A stretch of DNA of 64,000 nucleotides from Proteobacteria bacterium UBA7415 (GCA_002470515.1 DKML01000005.1:1-64000); one strand, 5' to 3'; counted from the first letter of the stretch, positions 1-7,844 are shown. Program-made: numbers and translations. Notes: generated by a model not told the origin, from the letters alone.

Positions 1-231
1 GAACTTCTCCCTAACGGTATAGTTCTCACCACGACAGATGTGATTGCTGATGAAAATGGTGTTGCTCTAATGCAAACTGGAAACTCAGAAGGAATTAATG
101 GAGAATATGATAATCAGTATGTTTTTACTTTCAAGATGAAAGACGGATTGATTCATACTGTTGAGGAGTTTAATAGCGATCTATTGGTTGCAACACGTCT
201 TTATAGAAACGAACTATTGCCTTTAGATTAG
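1..231 (+). CDS. NTF2-like/SnoaL-fold protein, C-terminal part (gene begins before the window)
   Basis: The reading frame is open from base 1 to the TAG at 229-231, so the start lies outside the window. The 76 visible residues have the end pattern of NTF2-like (SnoaL/ketosteroid-isomerase fold) proteins: a strand with YVFTFKMKDGLIHTVEEFN followed by a short terminal helix. That fold serves many small isomerases, hydrolases and proteins of unknown role, so no substrate can be named. The assignment rests on the strand pattern alone and the pocket residues are not visible. It runs in the same direction as the next gene but is separated by about 165 bases. Confidence 0.55.
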   Translation, partial: ELLPNGIVLTTTDVIADENGVALMQTGNSEGINGEYDNQYVFTFKMKDGLIHTVEEFNSDLLVATRLYRNELLPLD

Positions 232-396
232 TCAAATAGGCGCAAAAAGAGACATATGGGTTGGCGGTTCTTCGACCCTGTTTTGTCCCGCGCTGTCGGA
301 CGCCCCAACGCGTAAACCTTTTAATCTTTTGAGTAGTGGAATCTATAATTCTTATTTGATACTATAAATTTTAACTAATCTTATAGGAGTAGAAAT

Positions 397-777
397 ATGA
401 CTGAATATCAGATATTAAGCTTAATGCAAGTAGGTTTTATCCAAAATGCTATGTATTTTGTCGGAATGGTATTAATGACCTGGCTGGCTTTTAGGATGTG
501 TAATAACGTAAGAAGTAACCCTAATACAAATATGGCTGGTAAGGTTTTTACAACAGTATTTTGTTTATTTGTAGCAGCTTTTATGTACCAGGTAAATCAA
601 ATTGGTGGAGCTATACTAGGCTCAAATATAGCATTATTAGTAGATATTGGTGCTGCTTCAGGTGAGAGAATGTCAGCTTATATGTCCAATCCACTAATTG
701 TTGGCGGACCTCTACAAGCTTTATTTGTTTTATTTGTCCTTGTATTTCAATTTGCATTAATCTGGACTAAAGAATAA
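397..777 (+). CDS. Small membrane protein of unknown function
   Basis: I do not recognise this 126-residue protein. It shows three hydrophobic segments, at about residues 12-33, 48-68 and 103-123. The last is rich in F, V and L and is followed by a short charged tail (WTKE). The stretch between the second and third segments contains a GG and a glycine- and alanine-rich part. A clear ribosome site (TAGGAG) lies about 8 bases before the ATG. The gene is distinctly AT-rich compared with the housekeeping genes later in the window, and it is followed at once by a good terminator, so it is probably expressed alone. Its composition and position suggest an accessory gene. Confidence 0.6.
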   Translation: MTEYQILSLMQVGFIQNAMYFVGMVLMTWLAFRMCNNVRSNPNTNMAGKVFTTVFCLFVAAFMYQVNQIGGAILGSNIALLVDIGAASGERMSAYMSNPLIVGGPLQALFVLFVLVFQFALIWTKE

Positions 778-801
778 AAAACTAATTATTTTTATTTTTG
801 T

Positions 802-825
802 GGGGGGCTTTATGCCCCCTTTTCT
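802..825 (+). terminator. Rho-independent terminator of the small membrane protein gene
   Basis: A G5-C stem (803-808) pairs with G-C5 (814-819) around a 5-base loop and is followed by a T-rich run. It lies 25 bases after the stop of the upstream gene. Confidence 0.75.
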
Positions 826-1136
826 ATTATTAGTTAATTAAATTTAGTAGCTGACTAATATCACCGCTGCTTTGTATATCTCCATTGCTTATATGATAAG
901 GACTGAGCTAAATAGCTTTAAGTGGGTTATTGCCTCAAATGTTGAAGTGGCTGTGTATAAATTTCTCTGTGCTGGGTATCAGCGGTTTGAAGTCGCCAGC
1001 GATTTGCAGTGCCACCCCTATGGCGAATCTATATTATTGGAACAATACGAGCAGCCAAAGTTTTTGCAAATTAACGACAGGCAGTTCCTTGCCCTAAACG
1101 GTCAGTCATTGGCACGCGCAGCGGTATCGGCATAAC
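826..1136. other. Intergenic stretch with no confident gene
   Basis: Between the terminator and the LysR stop codon there is an open frame at 872-1135 on the + strand. It has no ribosome site, no recognisable motif and runs into a convergent gene, so I do not call it. Bases 1082-1106 resemble the core of the repeat found at 4378 and 5740 (GGCAG, then TTGCC, then AAACGGYCAGTC). Confidence 0.4.
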
Positions 1137-2024
1137 TTAACGCGCTACTTTCTGAAGAATCCAAGTACGAAACGCCGAGGCGGCGACCGAAAGGCTCTCA
1201 ATATTTTGATAGACAAGATAATAGGCTTCACGGCTAGCCAGGCCCTTGATTTCTTGGCATGCCACTAGCCCAAATTTCTCCAACAAATCATCCGTGGTAG
1301 GCGACCTCGCGAGAGCAACACCGTACCCTGCGGCTGCCATCGCCATTGCCATCGGTGTGTCTTCGGTAAAACAAAGCTGCCGCGTGGGAATCGACTCATA
1401 GGCAGCTGCGTGCAATATTTGGTTCCAGTTCACGCGGTGCGTCGATATTTGAATTAAACGATAGTGCAATAAGTCTTCGACACTGTGGATAGATTCAGCG
1501 ATTTCAGGAGTCGCAACTGGGTACACAAGCTCATCGAACAATCGGTCGCATTGAGCCCAGCTTCGATGAACTGGGCCAAATAATATCTGCAGTTCGGCAC
1601 CAGCACGACGAAAATCTTGATCTCGATACGCCGCGGTCAAATGCATTTGAATATTAGGGTTTCGACGGCTGAATTCAGGCAGCCTCGGCGCTAACCAGCC
1701 ATTAGAAAATGGCATAGTCGCCTGCAAAATCAATGTGTTTTCTTTGCCGTCACCAAATAGAGTTTGTACGCTTTCTTCTACAGTTTGCAAGGCTTGGCGA
1801 ACCGCAGGCAAAAAGGCATGGCCCGCCTCAGTAAGCTCGACACTACGAGCACGACGTTCAAATAACTTCTCTCCAAAGTGCGCCTCAAGAGCCTTTACTT
1901 GCTGGCTAACCGCTGGCGTACTCAGGTTCAAATACTCACCTGCGCGGGTGAAGCTCTCTGTTCGAGCAGACGCTTCGAAAACACGAAGCCAGTTCAGTGA
2001 AGGAATATTTTTAGCCAGAGACAT
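1137..2024 (-). CDS. LysR-family transcriptional regulator (GcvA-like)
   Basis: The 295-residue protein has the LysR layout. A winged helix-turn-helix occupies about residues 8-67 (SFTRAGEYLNLSTPAVSQQV), then a linker helix, then a two-lobed effector-binding domain to the end. Wording such as LNWLRVFEASARTESFTRAG and ERRARSVELTEAGHAFL is typical of the GcvA/AmpR branch. LysR proteins bind DNA as tetramers and respond to a small metabolite, which cannot be inferred here. The gene is transcribed away from the hydroxylase at 2131 with about 106 bases between the starts. This is the classic arrangement in which a LysR regulator controls its divergent neighbour, so that gene and perhaps the PanB-like gene are its likely targets (inference). 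Confidence 0.88.
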   Translation of the reverse strand: MSLAKNIPSLNWLRVFEASARTESFTRAGEYLNLSTPAVSQQVKALEAHFGEKLFERRARSVELTEAGHAFLPAVRQALQTVEESVQTLFGDGKENTLILQATMPFSNGWLAPRLPEFSRRNPNIQMHLTAAYRDQDFRRAGAELQILFGPVHRSWAQCDRLFDELVYPVATPEIAESIHSVEDLLHYRLIQISTHRVNWNQILHAAAYESIPTRQLCFTEDTPMAMAMAAAGYGVALARSPTTDDLLEKFGLVACQEIKGLASREAYYLVYQNIESLSVAASAFRTWILQKVAR

Positions 2025-2130
2025 ATCAATTAGATTAAGTATTTCTATACCTTAGGCCAGTAAAACATATCTTGTTAACTTATTCAATCGCTGCTTTAAT
2101 TCCTTCACAATCAAATGTGAGACGAAAAAA

Positions 2131-3156
2131 ATGAATAAGCAATCAAGCGCAACGTCGGCCGAGCATGTAACACAAAAAAAAAGGCAATCTTGGCATTTTA
2201 CGCCCGACTTACCACTGCGACAAGCGCCCTACTTTGAGAGTCCGTTAAGTATTCGCGATAGTCTGTTGTATTTACTTAATGTGTGGCGCCCATTCAACCT
2301 AAGGTTCTTGCTGCTTACACTAGCGGTAGTAAGTTGGGTCTGGTTTACGCCGTCACTAGAGCGAGCACAAGAGTTTAGACTCGACTGGATATTGGAAATT
2401 GGTCTACGCAACCTCATTATTGTGCTGGTGGTCGCCGGCGGGCTTCATCTGCTGTTGTATACATTTAAGCGTCAGGGTGACGATGAACATTATGATTCAC
2501 GCCCGCTAGTAAAAAATTCAAGCCGCTTCCACTTTGGTGATCAAGTCTGGGACAACATGTTCTGGACGCTTATCAGCGCTGTGCCCATAGGCACACTATG
2601 GGAGTCTTTAATGCTTTGGTCGTACGCCAATGGCTATGTCACTATGATTACCTTCGCCGATAGCCCAGTTTGGTTTGTTGGCCTTCTTCTTATAATTCCA
2701 ATCTGGAGTGGCTTTCATTTCTATTGGTATCACCGCCTCGGGCATGTAGAACCGCTCTACACTTGGTTCCACTCGTGGCACCATAAAAACGTCAACACAG
2801 GCCCTTGGTCTGGGCACGCCATGCACCCGGTAGAGCACGTATTTCTATATTCAGACCTTATTGTTTATTTGGTAGTTGCAAGCCACCCGATTCACGTTAT
2901 CTTTAATTCGATGTTACACACTGTGGGCGGGCCTACCTCGCATTGCGGCTATCACAATGTGCGCTTAACTAAATTTTTCAGCATTGAGATAGGCGACTTT
3001 ATGCATCAATTACATCACCGCTTCTGCGACTGCAACTATGGGTCGTATGAAACACCATGGGACAAAGTATTCAATAGTTTTCATGACGGCACCGAAGCGG
3101 GTAACGAGCATATCAAAGCACGCCGAAAGCAATTAGTTGCAAACCGATCTCGCTAG
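2131..3156 (+). CDS. Fatty acid hydroxylase / sterol desaturase superfamily membrane enzyme
   Basis: This 341-residue integral membrane protein has the histidine clusters that hold the di-iron centre of the superfamily: H196-FYWY-H201-RLG-H205, H214-SW-H217-H218, and H292-QL-H295-H296. Hydrophobic segments occur at about residues 58-76, 90-112, 140-165 and 180-196, before and around the histidines. Members use O2 and reductant to hydroxylate or desaturate C-H bonds of lipids or sterols; the substrate here is unknown. The start follows a purine-rich stretch (GAGACGAAAAAA) just before the ATG. The gene is divergent from a LysR regulator and 139 bases upstream of a PanB-like gene in the same direction, so the three may form one inducible lipid-related unit (inference). 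Confidence 0.85.
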   Translation: MNKQSSATSAEHVTQKKRQSWHFTPDLPLRQAPYFESPLSIRDSLLYLLNVWRPFNLRFLLLTLAVVSWVWFTPSLERAQEFRLDWILEIGLRNLIIVLVVAGGLHLLLYTFKRQGDDEHYDSRPLVKNSSRFHFGDQVWDNMFWTLISAVPIGTLWESLMLWSYANGYVTMITFADSPVWFVGLLLIIPIWSGFHFYWYHRLGHVEPLYTWFHSWHHKNVNTGPWSGHAMHPVEHVFLYSDLIVYLVVASHPIHVIFNSMLHTVGGPTSHCGYHNVRLTKFFSIEIGDFMHQLHHRFCDCNYGSYETPWDKVFNSFHDGTEAGNEHIKARRKQLVANRSR

Positions 3157-3295
3157 AACTGCTTACACTTATATTGATTACACTAGGCGCATCAACTACA
3201 TAGGCCACGACTCCGCCGCATACCCAAGAGCGTGACCTCTTGATCAAGCGGGTTAATAATGATGCTTGCAATCCACATAAAATGAGCAAATAACA

Positions 3296-4129
3296 ATGAA
3301 GAAAATTTATGATTTCAGCCGCAGCCCATCAATGCGCAACTACACGGTCGCTGATTTGCAGGCTCTAAAGCAATCTAACAAAAAGCTCAGCATGAGCAAC
3401 CCAAAAGACGCAACCGAACTTAAGGCTTGTGTCGACGCAGAGATCGACTTGTTGGTGGTATGGGATAGCCAAATTGAAGAATGCCGCGAAATCGCTCCAT
3501 ACCATTTTATGGGAGTGGGCAGCACTTGGTCGCAATTCGGAAACCGTGATGACATTCTCGATCATGCTTTTGAAATGATGCGTAAAGGCGGCGACATGTA
3601 TTACACCTTGCGCTCATACGAAGTGATGGAAATGCTGTCTAAAGAAGGAATTCCTGTTCAAAGCCACATTGGTCTGATTCCAACTTTCAGTCATTGGTGT
3701 GGCGGCCTGCGCGGTTTTGGCAGAACGGCCGACGAAGCCATGCAAATCTACCAAACGCTAAAACGCATGGAAGACGTTGGAGTGTTTGCAGTTGAGGCGG
3801 AATGTATTGCTGAAGAAGTGCTAGAGGCGATCAATCAGAAAACATCAATCGTCACCTTCTCCCTAGGTTCGGGCATGGCAGGCGATGTGATCATGTCGTT
3901 TGTAGCCGATATTTGCGGTGAACAAAGCGAAGAAGAGAGACCGCCTAAACATGCGCACGCCTTCGGTAATCTTGCACCTCTACACAAACAAATGTATAAC
4001 GAGCGCGTTGCTGCAATGAGCATGTTTCATAAAGAAGTCCAAGCGCAAAATTTCCCATACCAATCAAATAACATTTCTATGCACCCGAATGAAAAAGATA
4101 AGTTTTTGGAAGCACTAGATAAGCAGTAA
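3296..4129 (+). CDS. PanB-like (ketopantoate hydroxymethyltransferase superfamily) protein, probably not a true PanB
   Basis: The 277-residue protein follows the PEP/pyruvate-type barrel of ketopantoate hydroxymethyltransferase. VVWDSQ matches the VGDSLG strand of PanB, PVQSHIGLIPT (H124) matches PVCGHLGLTPQ, GLRGFGRTADEA matches the Gly-rich helix start, and VEAECI (E169) matches LECV, the catalytic Glu region. By eye alignment two positions differ. The PanB LADLPF strand, which carries a metal-binding Asp, is here MGVGSTW. The KIEGG strand, with a Lys and a metal-linked Glu, is here YYTLRSYE. The protein therefore has the fold but probably a different reaction on a 2-oxo-acid or related substrate. 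It sits downstream of a hydroxylase, not near panC or panD. Confidence 0.7.
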   Translation: MKKIYDFSRSPSMRNYTVADLQALKQSNKKLSMSNPKDATELKACVDAEIDLLVVWDSQIEECREIAPYHFMGVGSTWSQFGNRDDILDHAFEMMRKGGDMYYTLRSYEVMEMLSKEGIPVQSHIGLIPTFSHWCGGLRGFGRTADEAMQIYQTLKRMEDVGVFAVEAECIAEEVLEAINQKTSIVTFSLGSGMAGDVIMSFVADICGEQSEEERPPKHAHAFGNLAPLHKQMYNERVAAMSMFHKEVQAQNFPYQSNNISMHPNEKDKFLEALDKQ

Positions 4130-4176
4130 CAATACAAGCAAGTATTAGCTTAGATCATATCCAAATCTTTGTTGGT

Positions 4177-4326
4177 ATGGGTGATGTTATTTTTTCGAGC
4201 GATTTTTTTAAGGTGCCCGAGCTGTTTTTTGATTTTTGCACTAAATATGGTACCGACAAGTTAACTTCTCAGGAACATATAAATCCCGAGTGCAATCTTA
4301 AGCAACCGCCCTCCTCCATTCTGTAA
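4177..4326 (+). pseudogene. Possible N-terminal remnant of a KYGTDK-type methyltransferase
   Basis: A 49-codon frame contains FCTKYGTDKLTSQEH. The KYGTDK motif occurs near the N-terminus of macrocin-type O-methyltransferases and related sugar-modifying methyltransferases, usually followed by a histidine-containing YTDIY stretch. Here the frame ends about 20 residues later, so at most a fragment remains. There is no ribosome site. The assignment rests on one short motif and could be chance. Confidence 0.3.
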
Positions 4327-4377
4327 ACGCACTCGTCCTGAGTTTGAACACCATAATGTGGAAAGTCGCGAGTGTCT

Positions 4378-4453
4378 CAAATGAGTATACAACGGGCTGT
4401 CATGATTTTCTAATCAGGCAGAAAGTTGCCCTAAACGGCCAGTCAGGTTAGTG
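4378..4453. repeat. Direct repeat copy A (~75 bp), right of the PanB-like gene
   Basis: This copy begins with 17 bases identical to the start of copy B (CAAATGAGTATACAACG). Over about 68 bases, roughly three quarters of the positions match copy B without gaps. It contains the small hairpin GGCA-GAAAGT-TGCC. The two copies bracket the metallo-hydrolase gene at 4546-5625. Confidence 0.75.
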
Positions 4454-4545
4454 ACTAACTTCTTGCTAAGCTGCTTAGAATATTTGGCTAAACTTAGCGA
4501 GGAACGACGCGCAGCCAACGATCATAAGTCCGTTTGAGCAACTTG

Positions 4546-5625
4546 TTAGTTTTTTATAGTTTCTAGAGTTTTAGTTTCACCCACTTTCATTGTCCACAAA
4601 TCTCTGTCAGAAAAGCCTCTATCATGTCCCGCTTTTTTAAAGCGTATCGGAGGTTCAAATATTGGCTCATCTGATAAGCTGCTAATTGTACCCCAGTGAG
4701 AGGCAATCAGAGTCTTTGCGCGAACATCTATGCCAATGGAGACAGCTTCTTCAGGAGTGATATGCGACATCCACAATAACTCCCTTGGTTCATATGCTCC
4801 GATAGGTAAAATAGCAAAGTCAAAGGAGTCATATTTATTACCGACAAGATTGAAAATAGTTTCTGAATACGCTGTATCACCAATAAAAAGAATACGTTTT
4901 TGGGAGCTTTCAATAACCCAAGAAGCCCATAGCGTTTTATTCCGATCAGATGTACTTCGAGCAGAATCATGGACTGCAGATTCTGCTGTGATCTCTATTC
5001 CTTCAACAGATACTGACTGCCCCCAGTCTAACTCGGTAACTTTGCTATACCCCCGCTCGATAAAAAAAGACTTAAGCCCTAAAGGAACGACTACATTAAT
5101 ACTGTTTTTATTTTCTAATTTTCTAATCGTTTTATCATCCAAGTGATCATAGTGATTATGTGAAACAATCACTATATCGATGGGAGGCAATTTATTTATA
5201 GGTATGGGCAAATCAACAAATCTTTTTGGGCCAGCCCATGAAACAGGGCTTGCGAATTTTGATAAGAAAGGGTCTGTCAGTATTGTCACACCAGAAGTTT
5301 TAATCAAAAAACTGGCATGCCCCAACCAAGTAATACGTTCGCTGTCGATTGAGTTTAAAAGTTGAATCGACTCTAACTCAGTTAATACATGTCTATCAGG
5401 GATCTTAGGAACAAAGATCGAATCCCATGCTCTCCGCATATAGAAAAAGATCCCTTTAGATGAAGCAGTTTCGACAAATGGGTCGTTCTGGTATCCGCTA
5501 CTTGTATGATGTTTTGGTTTACTATCCAATGAGATTTCCTTCGAGGATTCAGGCGGTGTTGTAGAGCAGGCAACTAATGCAACTAATACTAAAAAAGTGC
5601 TAATAAAATATTTGGTGAGGCACAT
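4546..5625 (-). CDS. Metallo-beta-lactamase-fold lipoprotein (NAPE-PLD/RomA-like hydrolase)
   Basis: The 359-residue protein starts with a lipoprotein signal ending in the lipobox LVAC with Cys20. The mature enzyme is a metallo-beta-lactamase fold: WLGHASFL (strand), DPFLSKFASPVSWAGPKRF, then the metal motif H156-N-H158-Y-D160-H161-L-D163, with further candidate ligands H219, D250 (GDT) and H310 (ASHWG). The order and the KRFVDLP stretch match the NAPE-hydrolysing phospholipase D / RomA group, which cleaves phosphodiesters such as N-acyl phosphatidylethanolamine; the natural substrate here is inferred only. No Asp follows the Cys, so outer-membrane sorting is likely. It stands alone, bracketed by ~75-bp direct repeats, in a decayed region, which suggests transfer or rearrangement. 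Confidence 0.82.
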   Translation of the reverse strand: MCLTKYFISTFLVLVALVACSTTPPESSKEISLDSKPKHHTSSGYQNDPFVETASSKGIFFYMRRAWDSIFVPKIPDRHVLTELESIQLLNSIDSERITWLGHASFLIKTSGVTILTDPFLSKFASPVSWAGPKRFVDLPIPINKLPPIDIVIVSHNHYDHLDDKTIRKLENKNSINVVVPLGLKSFFIERGYSKVTELDWGQSVSVEGIEITAESAVHDSARSTSDRNKTLWASWVIESSQKRILFIGDTAYSETIFNLVGNKYDSFDFAILPIGAYEPRELLWMSHITPEEAVSIGIDVRAKTLIASHWGTISSLSDEPIFEPPIRFKKAGHDRGFSDRDLWTMKVGETKTLETIKN

Positions 5626-5945
5626 TATTTATTCTCTAAAACTAACAGTTTTTATTATCCGACATTAAGTCGGGATATCTAAAACAATCGGACGCTATAA
5701 CTTTAGGTACTTTAGCTACTTTAGGGTCATCAAATATTTCAAATGAGTATACAACGCCCAATTATGATCTTCTAATTAGGCAGAAAATTGCCAATAACCG
5801 ACAGTCGGAAATTGATGAGACATAAGAACATTGCTACGACTCAGTTATATGTGAATGTCACCGATACACAAATGTCACGAGCAAGTGACAACTTGGGGTT
5901 TTAAGATGAGAACATACGAAGCAGATATCAGAATCGCTGAAACGC
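5626..5945. other. Intergenic stretch with repeat copy B and small inverted repeats
   Basis: No gene is recognised. The stretch holds repeat copy B (5740-5815) and a perfect 6-bp hairpin TGTCAC...GTGACA (5873-5890). A second inverted repeat, TCCGAC...GTCGGA-like, lies near 5658-5675, upstream of the lipoprotein gene on its coding strand. Confidence 0.5.
5740..5815. repeat. Direct repeat copy B (~75 bp), upstream of the metallo-hydrolase gene
   Basis: This is the second copy of the repeat at 4378-4453, in the same orientation. The first 17 bases are identical, and the shared blocks ATGAT, TTCTAAT, AGGCAGAAA and TTGCC follow at the same spacing. Confidence 0.75.
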
Positions 5946-6248
5946 CTATATTCCAAGCAATTTAGACTCTTTCATTCTATCTACTAGTCTTGAGCTAAGA
6001 CGCTCTTGCTCTATTTTATGAAAATGAGCTTCAATAGCATTGATATAGATATTTGCTTCTTCTATATACAGTTTCACTAACTCAGATGAAGCATCGTCAG
6101 ATCGTCTTAAATGATCAACTAAGGCTTGGGTGTTAACTAGAAGTGCTTTAAGTTTCTCTGATCCTACTTCACTTCTCGTGCATTTGATAAATGCGTAGTA
6201 GTCTCTACTCGCTCCTAAGACAGACTCTGAAAAATAATACTCTAATTT
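5946..6248 (-). pseudogene. 5'-truncated remnant of an unknown helical protein gene
   Basis: On the minus strand a frame of about 100 codons runs to the TAG at 5946-5948 but has no start codon before codon ~60; a stop (TAA) directly precedes it. The translation reads like a real protein, with amphipathic helices and no low-complexity bias. Pieces include SVLGASRDYYAFIKC, LVNTQALVDHLRR and IEEANIYINAIEAHFHKI. I do not recognise the family. The missing start and the abrupt junction with the FkbM remnant near 6250 indicate that the 5' end was lost. Confidence 0.5.
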
Positions 6249-6254
6249 TTAATA

Positions 6255-6473
6255 TTCGTCTGTATAGATCATACACTACGCGTACTTAAGGGCGCAGAGA
6301 CTGTTTTGCAAAAGCTCAATGCTTTGATGGTCGAGGTATCTCTGAATCATAGTGAGGTTTACGACAAACTGCGTGGGTTCGGATTTACACCTTATGATTC
6401 GAGTGGGCGAACCATTAACGTTGGGAACGTGCAGGGAGGGAATATTTTTTTTGTAAGACAGCCTACCATTTGA
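6255..6473 (+). pseudogene. C-terminal remnant of an FkbM-family methyltransferase
   Basis: The frame ending in TGA at 6471-6473 reads LRVLKGAETVLQKLNALMVE, then VYDKLRGFGFTPYDSSGR and GNIFFVRQP. This is the C-terminal end of FkbM-type SAM-dependent methyltransferases: the vlkGAe...viiEvs strand and the final GNvfFvR strand. The usual SAM-binding N-terminal two thirds are absent. The frame is blocked by a stop at 6243-6245 and no start is plausible. FkbM enzymes often modify sugars of surface glycans or antibiotics, so this is probably a relic of a lost polysaccharide or transferred segment. Confidence 0.65.
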
Positions 6474-6529
6474 ACTCCAATTATTGTCATTAATACATCA
6501 GCTTAATGACTCGTTGGGTGTTCGATTAG

Positions 6530-6706
6530 TTTCAGTTTAGGTGGTCGTGCAATTGCCTCAATCGATTTAGTCCAAAAGGTCAGGCTCATTACTTGCGTGC
6601 ATGCGATCAAGTGAAGTGGGTTATTGATAAAGAAATGGCGGTACTACTTGGTAAGGCATATTGCTCAGGAAAGAATGCTGTGTTTCTTTTACCGCAAAAT
6701 ATTTGA
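6530..6706 (+). pseudogene. Unidentified gene remnant
   Basis: A frame without a start codon, closed by TGA at 6704-6706, has coherent coding character, for example RFSPKGQAHYLRACDQVKW and AVLLGKAYCSGKNAVFLLP. I do not recognise it. It follows the FkbM remnant on the same strand and may come from the same lost cluster. Confidence 0.35.
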
Positions 6707-6723
6707 GCTTAATTAGTGTTCTT

Positions 6724-6860
6724 TTTAATGGGCGCTTTCGCTAGAAGCTTCTAGTGAGGAAGACTGGTCTAGCTGTCTGAGACAAATCGTTGAATGTCAC
6801 AAAATTAATGTCGGTCGCAGCGTTAATAGCTTGTTAGAGAGAGTACCTGCGACGGCTTAA
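6724..6860 (+). pseudogene. Second unidentified gene remnant
   Basis: A frame opened by a stop at 6721-6723 and closed by TAA at 6858-6860 encodes pieces such as EASSEEDWSSCLRQIVECHK and SVNSLLERVPATA. It looks like the C-terminal helix region of a protein but has no start codon. It ends 66 bases before the gspH start. Chance cannot be excluded at this length. Confidence 0.3.
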
Positions 6861-6926
6861 GTGGTAATCTACCTGTCTTGACACACAGAGTTACTAAGTA
6901 ACCTCGTTTTAACACGAGCTCCTGCC

Positions 6927-7463
6927 ATGCCAAAGATACGAGCATCTAACAATCTAATAACAAACTATACGAAACGAATTCAAAGTGGGTTCACTTTGCT
7001 TGAGATAATGGTGGTGACCGCGATCATCGGTGTTATGGCCACTTTGTTGGTTGGTGCGGTAATGCAGGACAACGATCGTACCGCCAAACTAGAGGCTGAG
7101 CGATTTATGGCGGTACTTGCTGAGTTGCAAGATGAAGCTGTGCTGGCAGGCGTTCCGTTCTCAGTCCAATTTAGTGGCGGTGGTTACACCACAACGACAG
7201 CGCTTACAGACTCCAGTGGCGGCGGTGACGATAGTCTGCTTAAGCAACGCCGTCTCCAGGACGGAGTCACTATGCGTTCTGAAATCTTTTCTGTAGACGA
7301 TGAATCCGAAGATGAGAACGGAGAGCCATTGCCGGCGGCAGTGCTAATCGATACGATGGGCGAAACAACAGGATTTGAAGTGAGGTTTGTCGGAGATGAC
7401 ACACAATACATAGTGTTTATTAATGAGCAAGGACAGTTGAGCTTAAAGGCAAGCCCATTATGA
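6927..7463 (+). CDS. gspH: Type II secretion minor pseudopilin GspH
   Basis: The 178-residue protein carries a class III (prepilin) signal, QSGFTLLEIMVV, about 20 residues in. GspO/PilD would cut after the Gly and methylate the Phe, and the conserved Glu at mature position 5 is present. The hydrophobic helix continues through TAIIGVMATLLVGAV. The rest is the soluble beta domain expected of GspH, with a glycine- and serine-rich loop. GspH sits at or near the tip of the type II secretion pseudopilus in the periplasm. It is the first gene of a tight gspHIJKLM run and overlaps gspI by 4 bases, so it is translationally coupled. No gspG, the major pseudopilin, precedes it. Confidence 0.82.
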   Translation: MPKIRASNNLITNYTKRIQSGFTLLEIMVVTAIIGVMATLLVGAVMQDNDRTAKLEAERFMAVLAELQDEAVLAGVPFSVQFSGGGYTTTTALTDSSGGGDDSLLKQRRLQDGVTMRSEIFSVDDESEDENGEPLPAAVLIDTMGETTGFEVRFVGDDTQYIVFINEQGQLSLKASPL

Positions 7464-7843
7464 TTCGATCTAATCATTCAGGCTTTACGCTTATCGAAGT
7501 GATGATCGCTTTGTTGATTGTGAGTGTGGGCGTGGTTTCGGTAATTGATGCGACTAATAAGTACACTGTCGCGCAGGTTGAGCTTGAGAAAAAAGTGTTA
7601 GCTGGGTGGGTTGCGAGCAACGCTTTGGCTATAGCGAGATTTGATTCTTTGACCGATCGTGTCAAGCAAGGGAATACGCGAAGCACGGTAAAGATGGGTG
7701 GTCATCAATGGCGCGCTACGGTTCAGAGTGAAGAAACTGACGTTGAAAGTGTGTTCTTAGTTACGGTTGAGGTCAGTCTTGAGGGCGACCCGACAAAGCG
7801 TGTTATTGCCTCTCTCACATCCGCGCTGACAGAGAGCAAATAG
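7460..7843 (+). CDS. gspI: Type II secretion minor pseudopilin GspI
   Basis: The 127-residue protein has a short leader and the prepilin motif SGFTLIEVMIALLIVSVGVV, then an amphipathic helix and a small beta domain, the normal size for GspI. GspI forms the pseudopilus tip complex with GspJ and GspK. The start overlaps the gspH stop (ATGA type), and gspJ begins 2 bases after its stop. The helix contains VLAGWVASNALA, close to the LA.WVA.N signature of the GspI family. Confidence 0.88.
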   Translation: MIRSNHSGFTLIEVMIALLIVSVGVVSVIDATNKYTVAQVELEKKVLAGWVASNALAIARFDSLTDRVKQGNTRSTVKMGGHQWRATVQSEETDVESVFLVTVEVSLEGDPTKRVIASLTSALTESK

Positions 7844-7844
7844 G

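Larger units (their letters stand above)
4130..4545. other. Intergenic stretch holding a gene remnant and one repeat copy
   Basis: This ~415-base stretch separates two convergent genes. It contains a short open frame with a methyltransferase-like motif (4177-4326) and the first copy of a ~75-base repeat (4378-4453). Nothing else in it could be identified. Confidence 0.6.

Noticed and set aside
1..830. Integron gene-cassette array (NTF2-like gene, small membrane protein, inverted repeat GGGTTGGCG...CGCCCCAAC at 258-309)
   Set aside because: The inverted repeat has GTT at the left and AAC at the right, the reverse of attC ends (RYYYAAC...GTTRRRY). No integrase is present and only one such element is seen.
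872..1135. Open frame of 87 codons on the + strand
   Set aside because: No ribosome site, no motif, and composition without protein character; it runs into a convergent gene.
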